This document shows positions 1 through 10,950 of a stretch of DNA of 64,000 nucleotides, piece by piece. The DNA lies in assembly GCA_015039365.1 (NCBI GenBank), contig WION01000024.1, forward strand, positions 62,001 through 126,000, read 5' to 3'. How positions within the stretch are numbered: the stretch's first letter is position 1; each line of letters starts with the position of its first letter. The notes beneath the pieces are model-generated. The model searched no databases. It had not been told where the DNA came from and saw only the letters and a list, made by a program, of their open reading frames with translations. This DNA is from Amanita rubescens (taxonomy: Eukaryota > Basidiomycota > Agaricomycetes > Agaricales > Amanitaceae). Made by a program: the position numbers and the translations under genes.

Positions 1-1472
1 TGGGGATACAACAATGTTCGTATCAAAGAAGGAGACGAATGGAAAGCCGCATTTATCACGAATAAAGGACTATTCGAACCAACAGTTATGTTCTTTGGAT
101 TACGCAATTCACCAGCAACATTTCAAGCTATGATGGACGATTACTTCAGGGACTTCATGACCGAAGGATGGATCGCCATTTACATGGATGACATCTTGAT
201 ACACGCGCGCAACAAACAAGAACTCGAGAAAAGAACAAAGCTAGTACTCGCAAAATTAAAAGAACACGATCTTTACCTGAAACTTGAAAAATGCAAATTT
301 GCCGCCGAAGAAGTGGACTTCTTAGGCATGATAATCACAAAAGACACGATAAAAATGGATCCAATAAAACTCGCTGGAATCAGAGACTGGCCCCCTCCAA
401 CAACAGTTAAACAAGTACACTCGTTTCTTGGATTTGGAAATTACTACAGACATTTCATATCCGGATTTGCGCACCTCGCACGACCCCTTCACGACTTAAC
501 GAAGAAAAACAAGATATGGGAATGGACACTAGAATGTAGAGTCGCCTTCAACTCATTAAAGGAAAGTTTCGTAACAGCACCAGTACTAAAGATGCCAGAT
601 GTCAATCAACCTTTCATACTCGAAACGGACGCATCTAAATGGGCTGTCAGAGCCGCCTTAATGCAGAAAGACGAAAACGGAGACTTACACCCTTGTGGAT
701 ATCTCTCACACGCACTTACACCTACTGAACGAAATTGGCAAATCTACGACAGAGAACTCTTTGCCATAATTTACGCCCTTGACGAATGGAAGTACCTACT
801 GCTTGGAGCAGAACACACACTCACTATACACTGCGATCACAAAAACTTAACCTATTACCGCGCACCACAACGTCTCACAGCTAGACAAGCAAGATGGTGG
901 AATAATCTCTCAAGATATAATTACCAGCTAATTCACGTACCCGGAGCAAAACTAACTCAAGCGGACGCTTTATCCCGCCGACCTGATCACACTAATGGAG
1001 AAGAAGATGACGAAACAGTCACAATGCTCCCTGACTCATTATTCATTCAAGTCATTGCTGAAGATCTCCGAGATCAAGTAAAGAACGCAACTCAAACCGA
1101 TGAGTTTGCTGAAACTATTAAAAGATGCTTAAAGGAGAAAGGAACAGCACCCCTCCGCACAGCAATCACCGATTGGACCGAAGATGACGGAATCATCCTA
1201 TTTAAAAACAAAGCATACGTTCCAATGGACTCCGATCTTCGCCGATCTATTATTAAAGAATACCATGAAGCACCAAGTGCAGGACACCCTGGATTCTTCA
1301 AAACACTTAGCCTACTAAGAGAACACTATTGGTGGCCTAGAATGACAACACTTGTCAAAAGTTTTATCGACGGATGTCTCACCTGTCAACAGATGAAACC
1401 TAATACACACCCCACCGCCGTGCCCCTAATGCCGATTAAATCCCATGCACACCGACCATTTCAACAGATTAC
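1..1472 (+). pseudogene. Ty3/gypsy pol fragment (RT-RNase H-integrase N-terminus), truncated at both ends
   Basis: The frame is open from base 1, inside the reverse transcriptase palm, and copies retrotransposon RNA into DNA. In order it holds the RT active site YMDD (about 181-192), the thumb/connection region (FLGFGNYYR), RNase H (ETDAS about 625, then YDREL and CDHKN), and the integrase HHCC zinc finger (HEAP, GHPG, CLTCQQ, about 1264-1395). The protein is about 80% like the gypsy copy at 41394-49416, so they look like one family. Similarity to that copy stops at about 1471, just before the first catalytic Asp of the integrase core, where an LTR-like sequence begins. The frame then runs on meaninglessly to 1518. 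It cannot encode a functional integrase. The left part of the element lies outside the window. Confidence 0.93.
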
Positions 1473-1984
1473 TGTTATGATCACGTCGATCTCCACCTAC
1501 GATGTGTCCACGCTATGAGCGTTTGACAAAGTAGACTAAGTCCAACAGACAAGTCAAACAATAGGCGAACGAATAAGCTAAGTGATAAGACGACTAGAAG
1601 AAGTCTTATACTTGAGGGCGATAATGAACGGAGTAGAAACGACGTTCTTTAGGCGAGACGCGATGTGATATTGACAAAGACAGTTAAGTCGAACTTAAGG
1701 TTCAACGTTACAGTACATCGGTTTATATACATGTACAGAAACACAGCCGTATCGTAAGTAGAACAAAGGCGATAACAAGTATAGGTAAAACAGGGGGCAA
1801 AGGGGATGGTACGCGTATGAACCAGGGGTTGGGCATAGGGTAAATGGAATGGGGATCGATAAGAGAACGAGGTAGTCCGTTTGATGAACGGGGATGTGAC
1901 GAAGGGGTAGGCATATACGAAAAAGTAAGCATGTCCGACGTGTCATGTAATCATAATGTAGGAGTCCGTACCGTGTTTGTAACA
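1473..1984. repeat. LTR-like block with TGTTA...TAACA ends
   Basis: The block starts exactly where gypsy homology stops and has matched inverted ends (TGTTA/TAACA), as LTRs do. On the minus strand a purine-rich tract (AGAGGAGAGCTAG) lies immediately before it, so it could be the 3' LTR of a minus-strand element. The flanking 5-mers (ATTAC and CTAGC) do not match, and no second copy is in the window. Solo LTR or truncated element cannot be decided. Confidence 0.4.
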
Positions 1985-2114
1985 CTAGCTCTCCTCTACG
2001 TTGTTGACCGCAACAACAATATGCGGATATCCTCTCTAGGTGTCGAGGTTGTGGCGGGCGTTTTCATCGTCGTAAGGATGATAGCCGGCTGAGTTGTCAA
2101 CGAAGACGTCGAAG

Positions 2115-2492
2115 TCATTCGTCCTGGTTCCATCCTCCTGCATTCCAGTCGGTGGGTGTGTCCGTATACATTTGGACGAGTTCTTCGTTGTTGGCCTCAA
2201 GCGAGTTGAGGAGTTTGTGGAGAACCTTGAGGCGTCGGTTCTCTTCTTTGAGGAGCTTGATGATACGCTCCTTGGATTCGTCGTCGGGACGAGGGACTGT
2301 TGGCGGTAGGGATGTGGCGGCGAAAAGCCGGACGTGGGACTGGTAGTGGAGGAAATCCGAGATTTCCTGGTGGATGCGGGCGAGGCGTTCTCGACCGTCG
2401 AAGGCGCCGATGCTGAAGGCGGTGGGGGTGGACGTCGATGCGTCGTTGGAGATAGTGGGGGTCTGTTGGGTCTGTTCTGCGTTCCCTTCCAT
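2115..2492 (-). CDS. Small hypothetical protein with coiled coil (125 aa)
   Basis: I do not recognise this protein. It has a Thr/Ser/Gln-rich N-terminus (1-30), a central charged stretch around IHQEISDFLHYQ, and a heptad-rich segment (about residues 75-112, KERIIKLLKEENRRL then LLNSLEANNEEL) that should form a coiled coil. The ATG at 2492 is the first in frame. It lies between the LTR-like block (1473-1984) and the left LTR of L1 (2562), on the same strand as the putative element that would end at 1984, so it may be a retroelement accessory ORF. A longer overlapping frame (2036-2719) runs into the L1 LTR and looks spurious. Confidence 0.4.
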   Translation of the reverse strand: MEGNAEQTQQTPTISNDASTSTPTAFSIGAFDGRERLARIHQEISDFLHYQSHVRLFAATSLPPTVPRPDDESKERIIKLLKEENRRLKVLHKLLNSLEANNEELVQMYTDTPTDWNAGGWNQDE

Positions 2493-2561
2493 AATCGATA
2501 AAGGTTGTGCTGGGGGATGAGTGAGCGTCCGAGGTTCTTAAATCTTTCAGCGGTCTGGGCG

Positions 2562-2857
2562 TGTAAAGTGGATAGGTTGATAGAGGTTGATAGCTTGTAT
2601 ATACTCGAACGCACAGTGCACAGGACCAAATGTATTGGGTGAGCCGTGCTAGTGTGTGCGTATGACGAAGTAATAGTGGGCTTCTTATGTAATGTGTCAA
2701 CGCGTGAATATAAAGTCACGCGTGACTTGATCTATATACAATATATCTATGGGAGTTGTTCCACAACTCCCCTGGTCTTCAGGCTTGGAGATCCTCTGGA
2801 TCTCCATATCCATGAATATCCATCTGGGTTCCAGGATGCTCTTGTAGCTTCCTTACA
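2562..2857 (-). repeat. L1 left LTR (3' LTR in minus orientation)
   Basis: This 296-bp repeat has TGTAAAG and CTTACA ends. It differs from the right copy at about 15 positions, mostly in one 20-bp cluster near 2690-2705. A TATA-like segment lies near the middle. The adjoining GTGGGGGAGAG on the minus strand is a typical plus-strand primer tract. Confidence 0.7.
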
Positions 2858-5433
2858 CTCTCCCCCACAAGATCATGTAGTGATCTTCAATTGAAAATGC
2901 AGATGTGAACGAAAATTGGGCTTGAGGACATTGATTCATCTCGAGAAAATTCCCCAAGGTGATTGTATAGCCCTCACATCCTCCCCCACTCGCCGCAAGG
3001 TACGGGGCGAAGGTAGAACTGAAGGGAGAAGAGATTTCCGTGCAAAATTCAATTCGAGGCACCATTTTCCGTGGAGAGACAGTAAATCGTCGCAGGAATT
3101 TATTTCTTCTATCCTCGGAGGTGTAGAGTAATGATAGGTGTTTGTTCCTTCCGAAAGCGAACATTTCCGATGCGGCGTGAGCGAGAACCAGTCTTCTGAA
3201 CGTTTTGACGAGGGTGCGCGTCGAAATTCGACGTTCCTTCCATGTTTGGAAGTTCGTGACGGGGTGTGACCGACCAGAATTCGAGGGAGGCAGCAGGCTG
3301 CTCTTGGGAGGCAGAAGTGGAGCTCCACATGCGTAGAGGTGCACGCAGTGATGGACTTCGCATATGGTGATTTTGAAGTCCAGAGATTGAAGTGGTGGGT
3401 CGATAAGAACGTTTGAAGCTGAACGCGTCGGTGTCGGTGTGACTTCCGAATGAGGAAGGTTGCCTGGGCCTTCATGGTCGTAGCGTGCTGTACTTCAGCA
3501 CAAGGTTGAGGGGGTGTTGGGAGCTTCCCAACGTGTACTTCTGGCAGCATCCAGCCGCCTGAGCGAGGTCCAAGCCTCGCTAGAATTGGACGTGACGAGC
3601 GCTCAGCGCGCGTCGGGATTTCGACGAGCCTTCCAGATTTGGAAGGTCAGTGGTCATGTGACATGCGACTTCCGCGTCAAGTCTGTCACTTATCGCTAGG
3701 GGCGTCCAGCGATAACGATGAGAAGGGGAGCTCCTATCGACTGGAGCTCATCAAACGATACGGTGACGGCTACAAGAGCCATCTGGATCCCTTCTGCGCG
3801 GCGGAGAAGCGAGGAGAATGAGAGAGAAGAGGAGGAAAGGTGGGAGTACTAGCCGGATGAGAACGGTTGCGGGAACGAGGTGAATTCCTCGTCTATTTTC
3901 CTTTATTTCTTCTCGCGCAACTGACCATACTGATTGCCAGGCTGGGAGCTTGACCTCAGCATGATAGCGCATTGCAGATAGGAAGAAACGCATGAGATAG
4001 CGCAGGTGCGATCTCGGAGGCTACTCGATTGCGAGTAGGTGGATGGTTTCTCCCCCACAGACTTGTTCTGGGGAGAATGGGAGATAGTCTTGATACCAGG
4101 TAAGTACCCGGCATCGTTCTTGTTGAAACGGCTGACACGCGTTTATGTTTAGGCGCGTATTTGACTTTACAGCGAGGATCGGATTCCTCGTGTGTTCCAG
4201 CAGGAGGGGAACGGCGCAGGAATAGCCCGTGGGCTATTCTCGATGGACAGTGAGGTGCGGGAGCGCTGAGAATGGGCGAGGCAGGACGAGGACGAGGACT
4301 ACAGACAGGGTATGTTCTTCCTCATCTATTCCTTCCGTTTCTCGCTAACCGTTTCTCCTAGCCACGGTGTTCGATTTGCTGGACTCACAAGAGTCTTTGA
4401 CGCGCTCTGGAGAGTTCATTGAAACTCTCTAACGCTATGGAAATCAGAACGAATCGACTATGACTCGTCGCGAGTCTCTTCCCCACAAAAGAAAAAAAAG
4501 GATTCCGGTGGAGATGGTTGATGGGTTTCTCGGGATAGTTTCCCGAGGGTACGAGTGTATCAAGTAAGCCCTACTACGCTCGTAATATTGTTTTGTTGAC
4601 GACATCGAAGTAGCGTCATCTTTATCCACCATCCGGGCAGAGGTGTTACTGGGATTCTCGGGATAGTTTCCCGAGGATAGTATAAGTGTAATAGGTAAGG
4701 CCTACTACGCTCGTAATGTTGCGTTGTTGACGACGTTGATATAGCGTCGTCTAATATCCATCATCCGGGAGCCTGAAGCGGCCGACGAGATTGATAGGGA
4801 GGTGGGAGCGGGATATCTTTGAGACTAGGTAAGTCTCGTCTTTCCAGCTTTTCGTCCTCGTATTGACAACTCAATGACGTTGGTGTGGATTCTCAGGTAG
4901 ACGGATTAGACGGGAGGACTAATACTGGTCCTCAAGAGTGTTTCCAAGGCCTGGACGAGATGTCGGCCTCGAGGTTAGGACTTTGCGTCGACCTCTCGTT
5001 TGTCAACCATGTGTAAATCGAGCAATAAGGGGTCACGAGTGCAGGAGAAAGGGATAGAGACTACCAGCCGGTAAGTCTTCTTCCTTTCGTTTTCCTGTAC
5101 TTTTATTAACTGCGGGACATGCTAGATACGGTATTCCCGAGTACGCGAATGTCCAATGAACGGTTGGAAGACCTAATGGTGAGTCTTCCGTATGTTTTCA
5201 GAGAGTTTGATTTAACTCTCGGTTGATTTATTATTTTTAAAGCGAATCGCGTTTGACTCGCCGAGTCCTTTCCCCTTCAAATGAAGAGGGGTAGATTAAG
5301 TGTTCGGAGATGAGTCTCCGTTGTCGTAATGATTAAGTTGATTAATTAGGTGAGTTGTATGTCAACTCGGATTTAGTAGTTTCTGATAGATATCTTCATA
5401 ATTTACAGATTTACAAGTTTGAAGGACTCGGAA
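2858..5433 (+). other. L1 interior, non-coding part: hairpins and intron-like cassettes
   Basis: No frame is open for any distance. Perfect inverted repeats recur every 50-150 nt, for example 4529-4535/4541-4547, 4657-4663/4669-4675, 4729-4735/4745-4751, 5166-5172/5183-5189 and 5201-5207/5214-5220. Plus-strand segments with donor, branch-point and acceptor signals of fungal introns occur at 4100-4152, 4310-4361, 4564-4613, 4695-4744, 5071-5125 and 5350-5408. A module of about 128 bp is tandemly duplicated (about 4515-4642 and 4643-4770). A diverged duplication links about 3211-3265 with 3608-3662. Function is unknown. Confidence 0.55.
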
Positions 5434-8400
5434 TCACGGTGAAGCCAGCAACGGACGAGACGAACGAGGATATTGACAACGCGGAGATTCCGCGCGACGC
5501 TCGTGGGTCAGGGAGTGACCCGACTCAGTCGTTGTTTCGGCCTCAGGATCGGGATCATTTCCGAGTACGAAATTCATTGATTTGGGCGGCATCGTTTCCG
5601 CCCAGTGTAGATGTGAGTGATGTTCACTCATAAAGTTTGTTTTATTGACGACACTATAGTTTTGTCGTCTGTAGTTAACCGCTACGTCGGGCGGTTTATG
5701 ACGGGTGCGCCAAATACGTTTGACGCACGTGGAATCAGGAGTTTCCGCCCACCACGAAGGTTCGGGCGGAATCGAGGGCGGCGCGTTCGCTGTGGCCTTG
5801 GCATCGACATAGGCATAAGAAGGAGGGGCTGGAGTGGGAGTCTTGTCATCCTCGTGGATGATTGTGTACTCCGTCTCTTCAGCCTCGCAATTGTGGATTG
5901 CACGGAAGGTAATGACACTGAGGACCAGCGTCATTCTCAGCAACCTGCCAAGACTACAGCCAAGGTCGAAAGCGATGGCTTGGCTAGCGCGTTTGGGTAT
6001 AGGTAGTGTGAGCACTACCACGGGTTGAGGTGAGTACGCAGCGGCACTCGGGTTGAATGACTGGCTGACGACATCACAGGGATATCGTCGGGATTGAGAG
6101 GGCAAGTCATTCGACTGTGTTGAAGATCCAACCAGTTGGCGCAAAGCGCTACTCAACTGGGTCGTTGGAAGGGACAGTAGAGTACTGGTGGACGTCGATG
6201 AGAAGAACTTGAACGACGTGGGGACCGCGCTTGATGCAGGCGAGTGCGGGTTGATGCTCACTCCGACTGTTCCACTGACGACATCTAGCACTTTCTGTCG
6301 GGATGAATCGAGACAGTCGGGCCCAACATTCAACCGCATAAAAGGTTGGTCCAGCTGAAGCACGATGCTTTTCAGCTGGAGGATCGGATAAGCCTGCACG
6401 GGATAGACAAGCATTGAAGGGTAGGGTGACGAGACAGCCACCCGGGGACTAGGTGAGCGCAGGTTAACACTCCTTTCCTTGTTATTGATGGCGTATGGGT
6501 CTCGCAGCCTCGTTTCTTCCTCGTTGGACAGCACCAAGTCTTGAGGGGTGTCTTCAACGCGTTCCTCAACGTTGACGGACTCTAGGAACCTTTCCGCACG
6601 ACTTTCCGAGACCTCAACATGGGAGATTCCCAATGTAGACTCAGGATGGTGCGAGACCGGGTTTGAACAAGTGGTAGAGAGCCCAATGGCTCTCGGGACG
6701 TAGAGCTGCTGAGGAGCAGCTTTGGGCTGAACCGGAGAGGATTCGGGTTCTTCGGGTTCAAGCCTTGGTGAGCATGAGTCCACGCTCGCCTCTGTTTCTT
6801 TTCTAATAACAGACAGGGCTTGTCGTAGGGATGTGAACTCAGCTTCCGACTTATCGGGTGGACCCTTAGAAGCATGACGAACATTTCCGTCGTAATCAAG
6901 TGAGCGTCTGCGTTTGCGTTCTTGAACGTACGCTGCAGCGCTCGCTAAATGCCTTCCTTCTGAAACTTCAGAAGGATAGTTGTTGGGGTTAGACTGCCTT
7001 CGAACAGTCTGGGAGTTCCGTGAGTATACCTTACTCACTGTTGTTCTGTCATTGACAACATTTAGGCCATGTTGTCTAGATACCGCCTCAATAGGTGGCC
7101 TGTCCTCGTCTAGTGGGTGACGAGGAGCCTCTACTTGGACGGAAGAGGTAGCGGGAGCAGGGACGGATAGCGTGGACGCTACCGAGGCATTAGGTGAGGA
7201 CATTTCCTCACTTATGTGCTGTATATTAACGACGGTGGTGTCATAGATCCGCCGTTTCTCCCCCAATTCGATTGAAAGTAAAGAAGATTGGACCCGTATG
7301 TTAGAAGGTCCAAGAATTGACGTAGAGCGTTCGATTACGCTCTCTTTTGACGTTTCGAGAGGCGCAGGTGCGTTCCTCTCGACTTCAACAGTTCTTTTGA
7401 GCTGTTGCGGCTTTCTCGCAGAGGGAGCGAGTAAATTCTTACCAGCCCGCACGTTTAAGGCTGGCTCAGGGACTCTAGAACGGGCTTCGTTCTTTTGGTG
7501 AGTGACTTTACTCACTGCCGGTTTCTTGTTCGTAACGTGAACCTCACGTCGTTTAGAAACGTGGAGAGGTGAACAGTTCAGCTTAGCGTGGAGCTGTGAA
7601 GGGGGGGTGGTCGGTGTAGAGGAGACCGGCGAAGGTTTTGGCACCAGGGAGGTTTCCTTGGCAGAAGGTACGTGACTCAAGGAGCTTGTTAGCTTCCTTG
7701 CACTAACGATCTTTCCGATTCGAAGCTTCGATTCGGACGCAGTAACTACAACCTTCGGGATCCGACGAACAGAGTCGTTGAGAATGGAGGAGCATTGAGT
7801 TGTACGCTCCTGAGTATATACCACAGCTTTCGCAGGTGGCCTTCCTTCCGAAGTATCGGAAGGAGCTGTCAAGAGTTCGGATCGAGCAGAAGGTGTGGAC
7901 GAGGTGACGGAAGTAGGGATTGGCAGTATAAGGACTGCCACGTCATCAGGTGAGGAGGTTTCCTCACTTCCTCGTCGTGTACTGACAATGCTATAATTAC
8001 ATTGTCCCGGTGCCACCTCAATAGGTGGTATAACCTTGGGAGACCGACGAGGAGCAGTATCGCGAGTAGGAGGGACAGGTGAGGAGACTTCCTCATCCTT
8101 GTTACCGCGCGCACTAACGACATTTAGATTGCGTCGTATTGGTACCACCTCAAATGGTGGTGTAAGCTCGTCTGAAGGTGCATGAGCAGGTGTGGCTGGC
8201 AATGCGGGAACGGGAGAGGTGACAGAAGCGGGGACTGGTAACATGGAGTCTTCCGGGACTGGTGAGGATACTTCCTCACTTTCGACGTTCTGTATACTAA
8301 CGACGGTATCGCAGACTTGCCGTTTCTCCCCCATTTCACCAGAAAATGACGAAATATAGCCGGGCGTGCTCACAAATCCAAGAGCATCGGGCAAGTGCGC

Positions 8401-9780
8401 GGGGATGTGCTCATTTGAGATTTCGGGAAGCAAGGGTGAGCTTCCCTTCGCTTCTATAGTTTGTTCGAGTCGAATTGACTCTCGCGCGGCAGGTGGTTCA
8501 CCAAACCGCGGGTTTCCGGCTTGGTGAATAGTCTTCGGACGAGTTTCGTCCGTTAAATGAGTAGTTTTACTCACTATTGACCTCGCATTGACGATACGAG
8601 GCTCGCATCGTTTAGGAAGCCAGAAGGGTGCAAGAATCAGCTCATCATTGAGCTGAATAGGAGGGTTGGCCCATATAGAGGAGACGGATGAGGGTTTAGA
8701 CAGCGAGGAGGCTGTCTCGGACAAAGGTGCGTAATCGGCTGCGCTCTCTCGTTCCTTCGTGCTAACTGTCTTATTTCCAATTTGAAACTTCAATTTGGAT
8801 CCAACACGGGGGCTAGGAGCACAACGCGCGACGGCGGCAACAACTCGAGACTTTGACGAAGATCCGACAACTCCAGTGCTTTTGTCCGGAAGCTTCCGGA
8901 CAAGTACGGAGGGCTCCAACACAGGCGGTGGTATACGCTTATCATGCGTATTGGGTTTCCGAGACAGCGTATGAGAGACGGACGATTCCGTCTTCTTTGA
9001 TGATTCCGAAGGAAGCTTCCTTCGTGAATCTAAGCCACGAGCTATTGCTGGCTCGTTGGACTTTTTCGGTGAACTCCTCTGGAGCTCACGAGATGTGAGA
9101 GCGGAGTCCGGCTTCAACGAGCTCAGACGCTCTTGGGTACGAGTCACTTGAACTCATCTCGGGGTGTTTCGAGACTCAAGGGTCGAGTCTCCTGTTCCAC
9201 TAGCATTGTTAAGTACTCGCAAGGAATCTTCCCTGCGAGTCGCTAGTTGCGTTTCACTCACGGGCTTACGGGGTTCCAGCCAATCAGACTTAGGTTGACT
9301 CCGGGTTGGAGTCTGGCCAAGGCGACACGTTTCGATAACGGGAGTCACTGTGCTTTCCCCAGGTGACTTAGAGGTTCTCAGAACCTCCCGTTTCACTCGA
9401 GGAGCATGAGTGGCCTTAAACCGTGTAGCGTCGCGTGAAACTGACTGAGTGCTTGAGTTGTGGGACGAGCCGAACGTATGCTCGTCCGTGTGAGTTATTA
9501 ACTCAGAGGTACTGACGCTCGTTGCGCGTCGTGATGAGTGTGAGGCAGTGGGAGCCTCGTTCTTCACTTTCGTCGAAGGTTTTTCGACGTGTTGAGTTGA
9601 GTTGATGCCCGGGATGGACTTCCCGGATGTCTGTGTGTGTTCATATGTTGAGCCTATCAATCGGCTCAGCCTGAATCCGACGGACGGTCTCGCTAAGAGC
9701 GGATTCGGGTATGGCAGGTGTCTGGAGCCACGAAGTGCTCCAGGTGAGTTGAGCTTCGTGTCACGGAGCTCCTTGGGCAT
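5434..9780 (-). pseudogene. L1 long minus-strand frame, 1448 codons with one in-frame TGA
   Basis: The frame runs from ATG 9780 to the stop at 5434 and is broken only by a TGA at 9154-9156. An ancestral CGA is the simplest source of that stop. The product is not recognised. It is Ser/Pro/Thr/Val-rich and hydrophilic, with no zinc knuckle, DTG, YxDD or DDE motif. It contains diverged internal repeats of about 350 residues, for instance SKPSSVSS and PKPSPVSS followed by GEMGEKRQ and IELGEKRR, and a recurring VVS-R...EE-SSP motif. The DNA is full of short perfect palindromes, so the openness may reflect DNA structure rather than selection for protein. It may be a diverged Gag-like protein, a LARD antisense ORF, or non-coding. 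Confidence 0.35.
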
Positions 9781-9908
9781 TGGCTATGCCCGGGATTCGT
9801 GTTTGGGTGTTGGTAGACTCTTCTAGGACTTGTAGATCGATTTGTGTACTTGTCTTCGAGAATACCAGAGATTTTCAACTCCAAAATGAAAGTTGACAAT
9901 GGCACGGC

Positions 9909-9931
9909 TGCACAACGACAGTGGTTGTGCA
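9909..9931. promoter_or_regulatory. Perfect 8-bp stem-loop next to the L1 right LTR
   Basis: TGCACAAC and GTTGTGCA (9909-9916, 9924-9931) pair perfectly around a 7-nt loop, six bases inside the LTR. In minus orientation this is the position of a primer-binding site. No tRNA-complementary PBS was recognised. Confidence 0.4.
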
Positions 9932-9937
9932 AAAAAG

Positions 9938-10231
9938 TGTAAAGTGGATAGGTTGATAGAGGTTGATAGCTTGTAAATACTCGAACGCACAGTGCACAGG
10001 ACCAAATGTATTGGGTGAGCCGTGCTAGTGTGTGCGTAGACGAAGTAATAGTTGGCTGATCATGTAAGGTGTCGACGCGTGAATATAAAGTCACGCGTGA
10101 CTTGATCTATATACAATATATCTATGGGAGTTGTTCCACAACTCCCTGGTCTTCAGGCTTGGAGATCCTCTGAATCTCCATATCCATGAATATTCATATG
10201 GGCTCCAGGATGCTCTTGTAGCCTCCTTACA
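9938..10231 (-). repeat. L1 right LTR (5' LTR in minus orientation)
   Basis: This 294-bp repeat is the partner of 2562-2857, with the same TGTAAAG and CTTACA ends. The short stretch to the copia element (10232-10328) holds nothing recognisable. Confidence 0.7.
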
Positions 10232-10328
10232 CCCGCGTAAGCGTGAAAAATGAGGGAAAGAAGGAAATCAACTTGAGTGCCACCCCGAAACTGCCACTCG
10301 TGCGGCTGCCAGCAACCGCTCTAGCCTC

Positions 10329-10938
10329 TGACGAAGTTGGGTTCTCCTCATCATGGAGTCCAACGCAGCAGCACAGCGCATGTGACTGAGTAAGGAACCG
10401 ACTTACTGTGAAGGTAGGAGTGTGTGAGGGACTTTATAGGAGCTAGAGGCTCAACTATAAGATGTGGAGATGAGAGTAAGAAGTTAGGAGGATACGACGA
10501 ATTGCCATCCCTCCTTATATATTGTCTGAGATACAAATAAGTGTAAACTATGCTATCTACGGACCTTATCCTATTGGATGATAAGGTGTGTATTGTATTA
10601 CACAGCTATTGTCATATTGACTCATCATATGATCTATTCCTAGTCATAATGATTGACAGAAATTATAGGGTTCTGTCATATCTGACATATTGCTGTATGA
10701 CAGATATTATAGAGTTCATTCTTGACAGATTGCTGTAGAATGACGATATATGATTCTTAAGGAATCCGAATATCTAGTAACTATGATGCAAGCGTATTTA
10801 TATCTACTTAATCTATACTAATGGAGATAGATAAGATCATACTATCTTATCTTAGGATAAGATAAGAAAATCTGATAAGATAAGAAAATATCTACGATAT
10901 ATTATCATTATAATATATGGTTTTATATATTTTCATCA
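10329..10938 (-). repeat. Copia 3' LTR
   Basis: This 610-bp repeat is near-identical to 21975-22607 and lacks an indel of about 28 bp present in the other copy (near 22275-22302). Confidence 0.93.
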
Positions 10939-10950
10939 CACCCCTTTGCT
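10939..10950 (-). promoter_or_regulatory. Copia polypurine tract
   Basis: The minus-strand sequence AGCAAAGGGGTG abuts the start of the 3' LTR (TGATGAAAAT). This is the expected position and composition of the plus-strand DNA primer. Confidence 0.7.

Larger units (their letters stand above)
2562..10231 (-). mobile_element. L1: non-autonomous LTR element (LARD-like) with hairpin-ladder interior
   Basis: Two direct repeats of 296 and 294 bp (2562-2857, 9938-10231; about 95% identical by eye) have TGTAA...TTACA ends and bound 7.08 kb. No RT, RNase H or integrase motif is readable in any frame. A polypurine tract (GTGGGGGAGAG, minus strand, 2858-2869) abuts the left repeat, favouring minus orientation, with the right repeat as 5' LTR. 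Flanking 5-mers (GGGCG/CCCGC) do not match, so there is no clean TSD. The interior is a dense series of short perfect inverted repeats. The minus strand of its right two-thirds is an open frame with a single TGA. It would depend on enzymes supplied in trans. Confidence 0.65.

Noticed and set aside
2036..2719. 227-aa minus-strand ORF overlapping the small coiled-coil ORF
   Set aside because: Half of it lies in the L1 LTR, and the same translation recurs at 9693-10094 in the other LTR. The 125-aa frame is more protein-like.
2858..9937. Reading L1 as a mitochondrial fragment with GC-cluster double hairpins
   Set aside because: The hairpins are not one repeated GC-rich cluster, the region is bounded by LTR-like repeats, and the neighbours are nuclear transposons.
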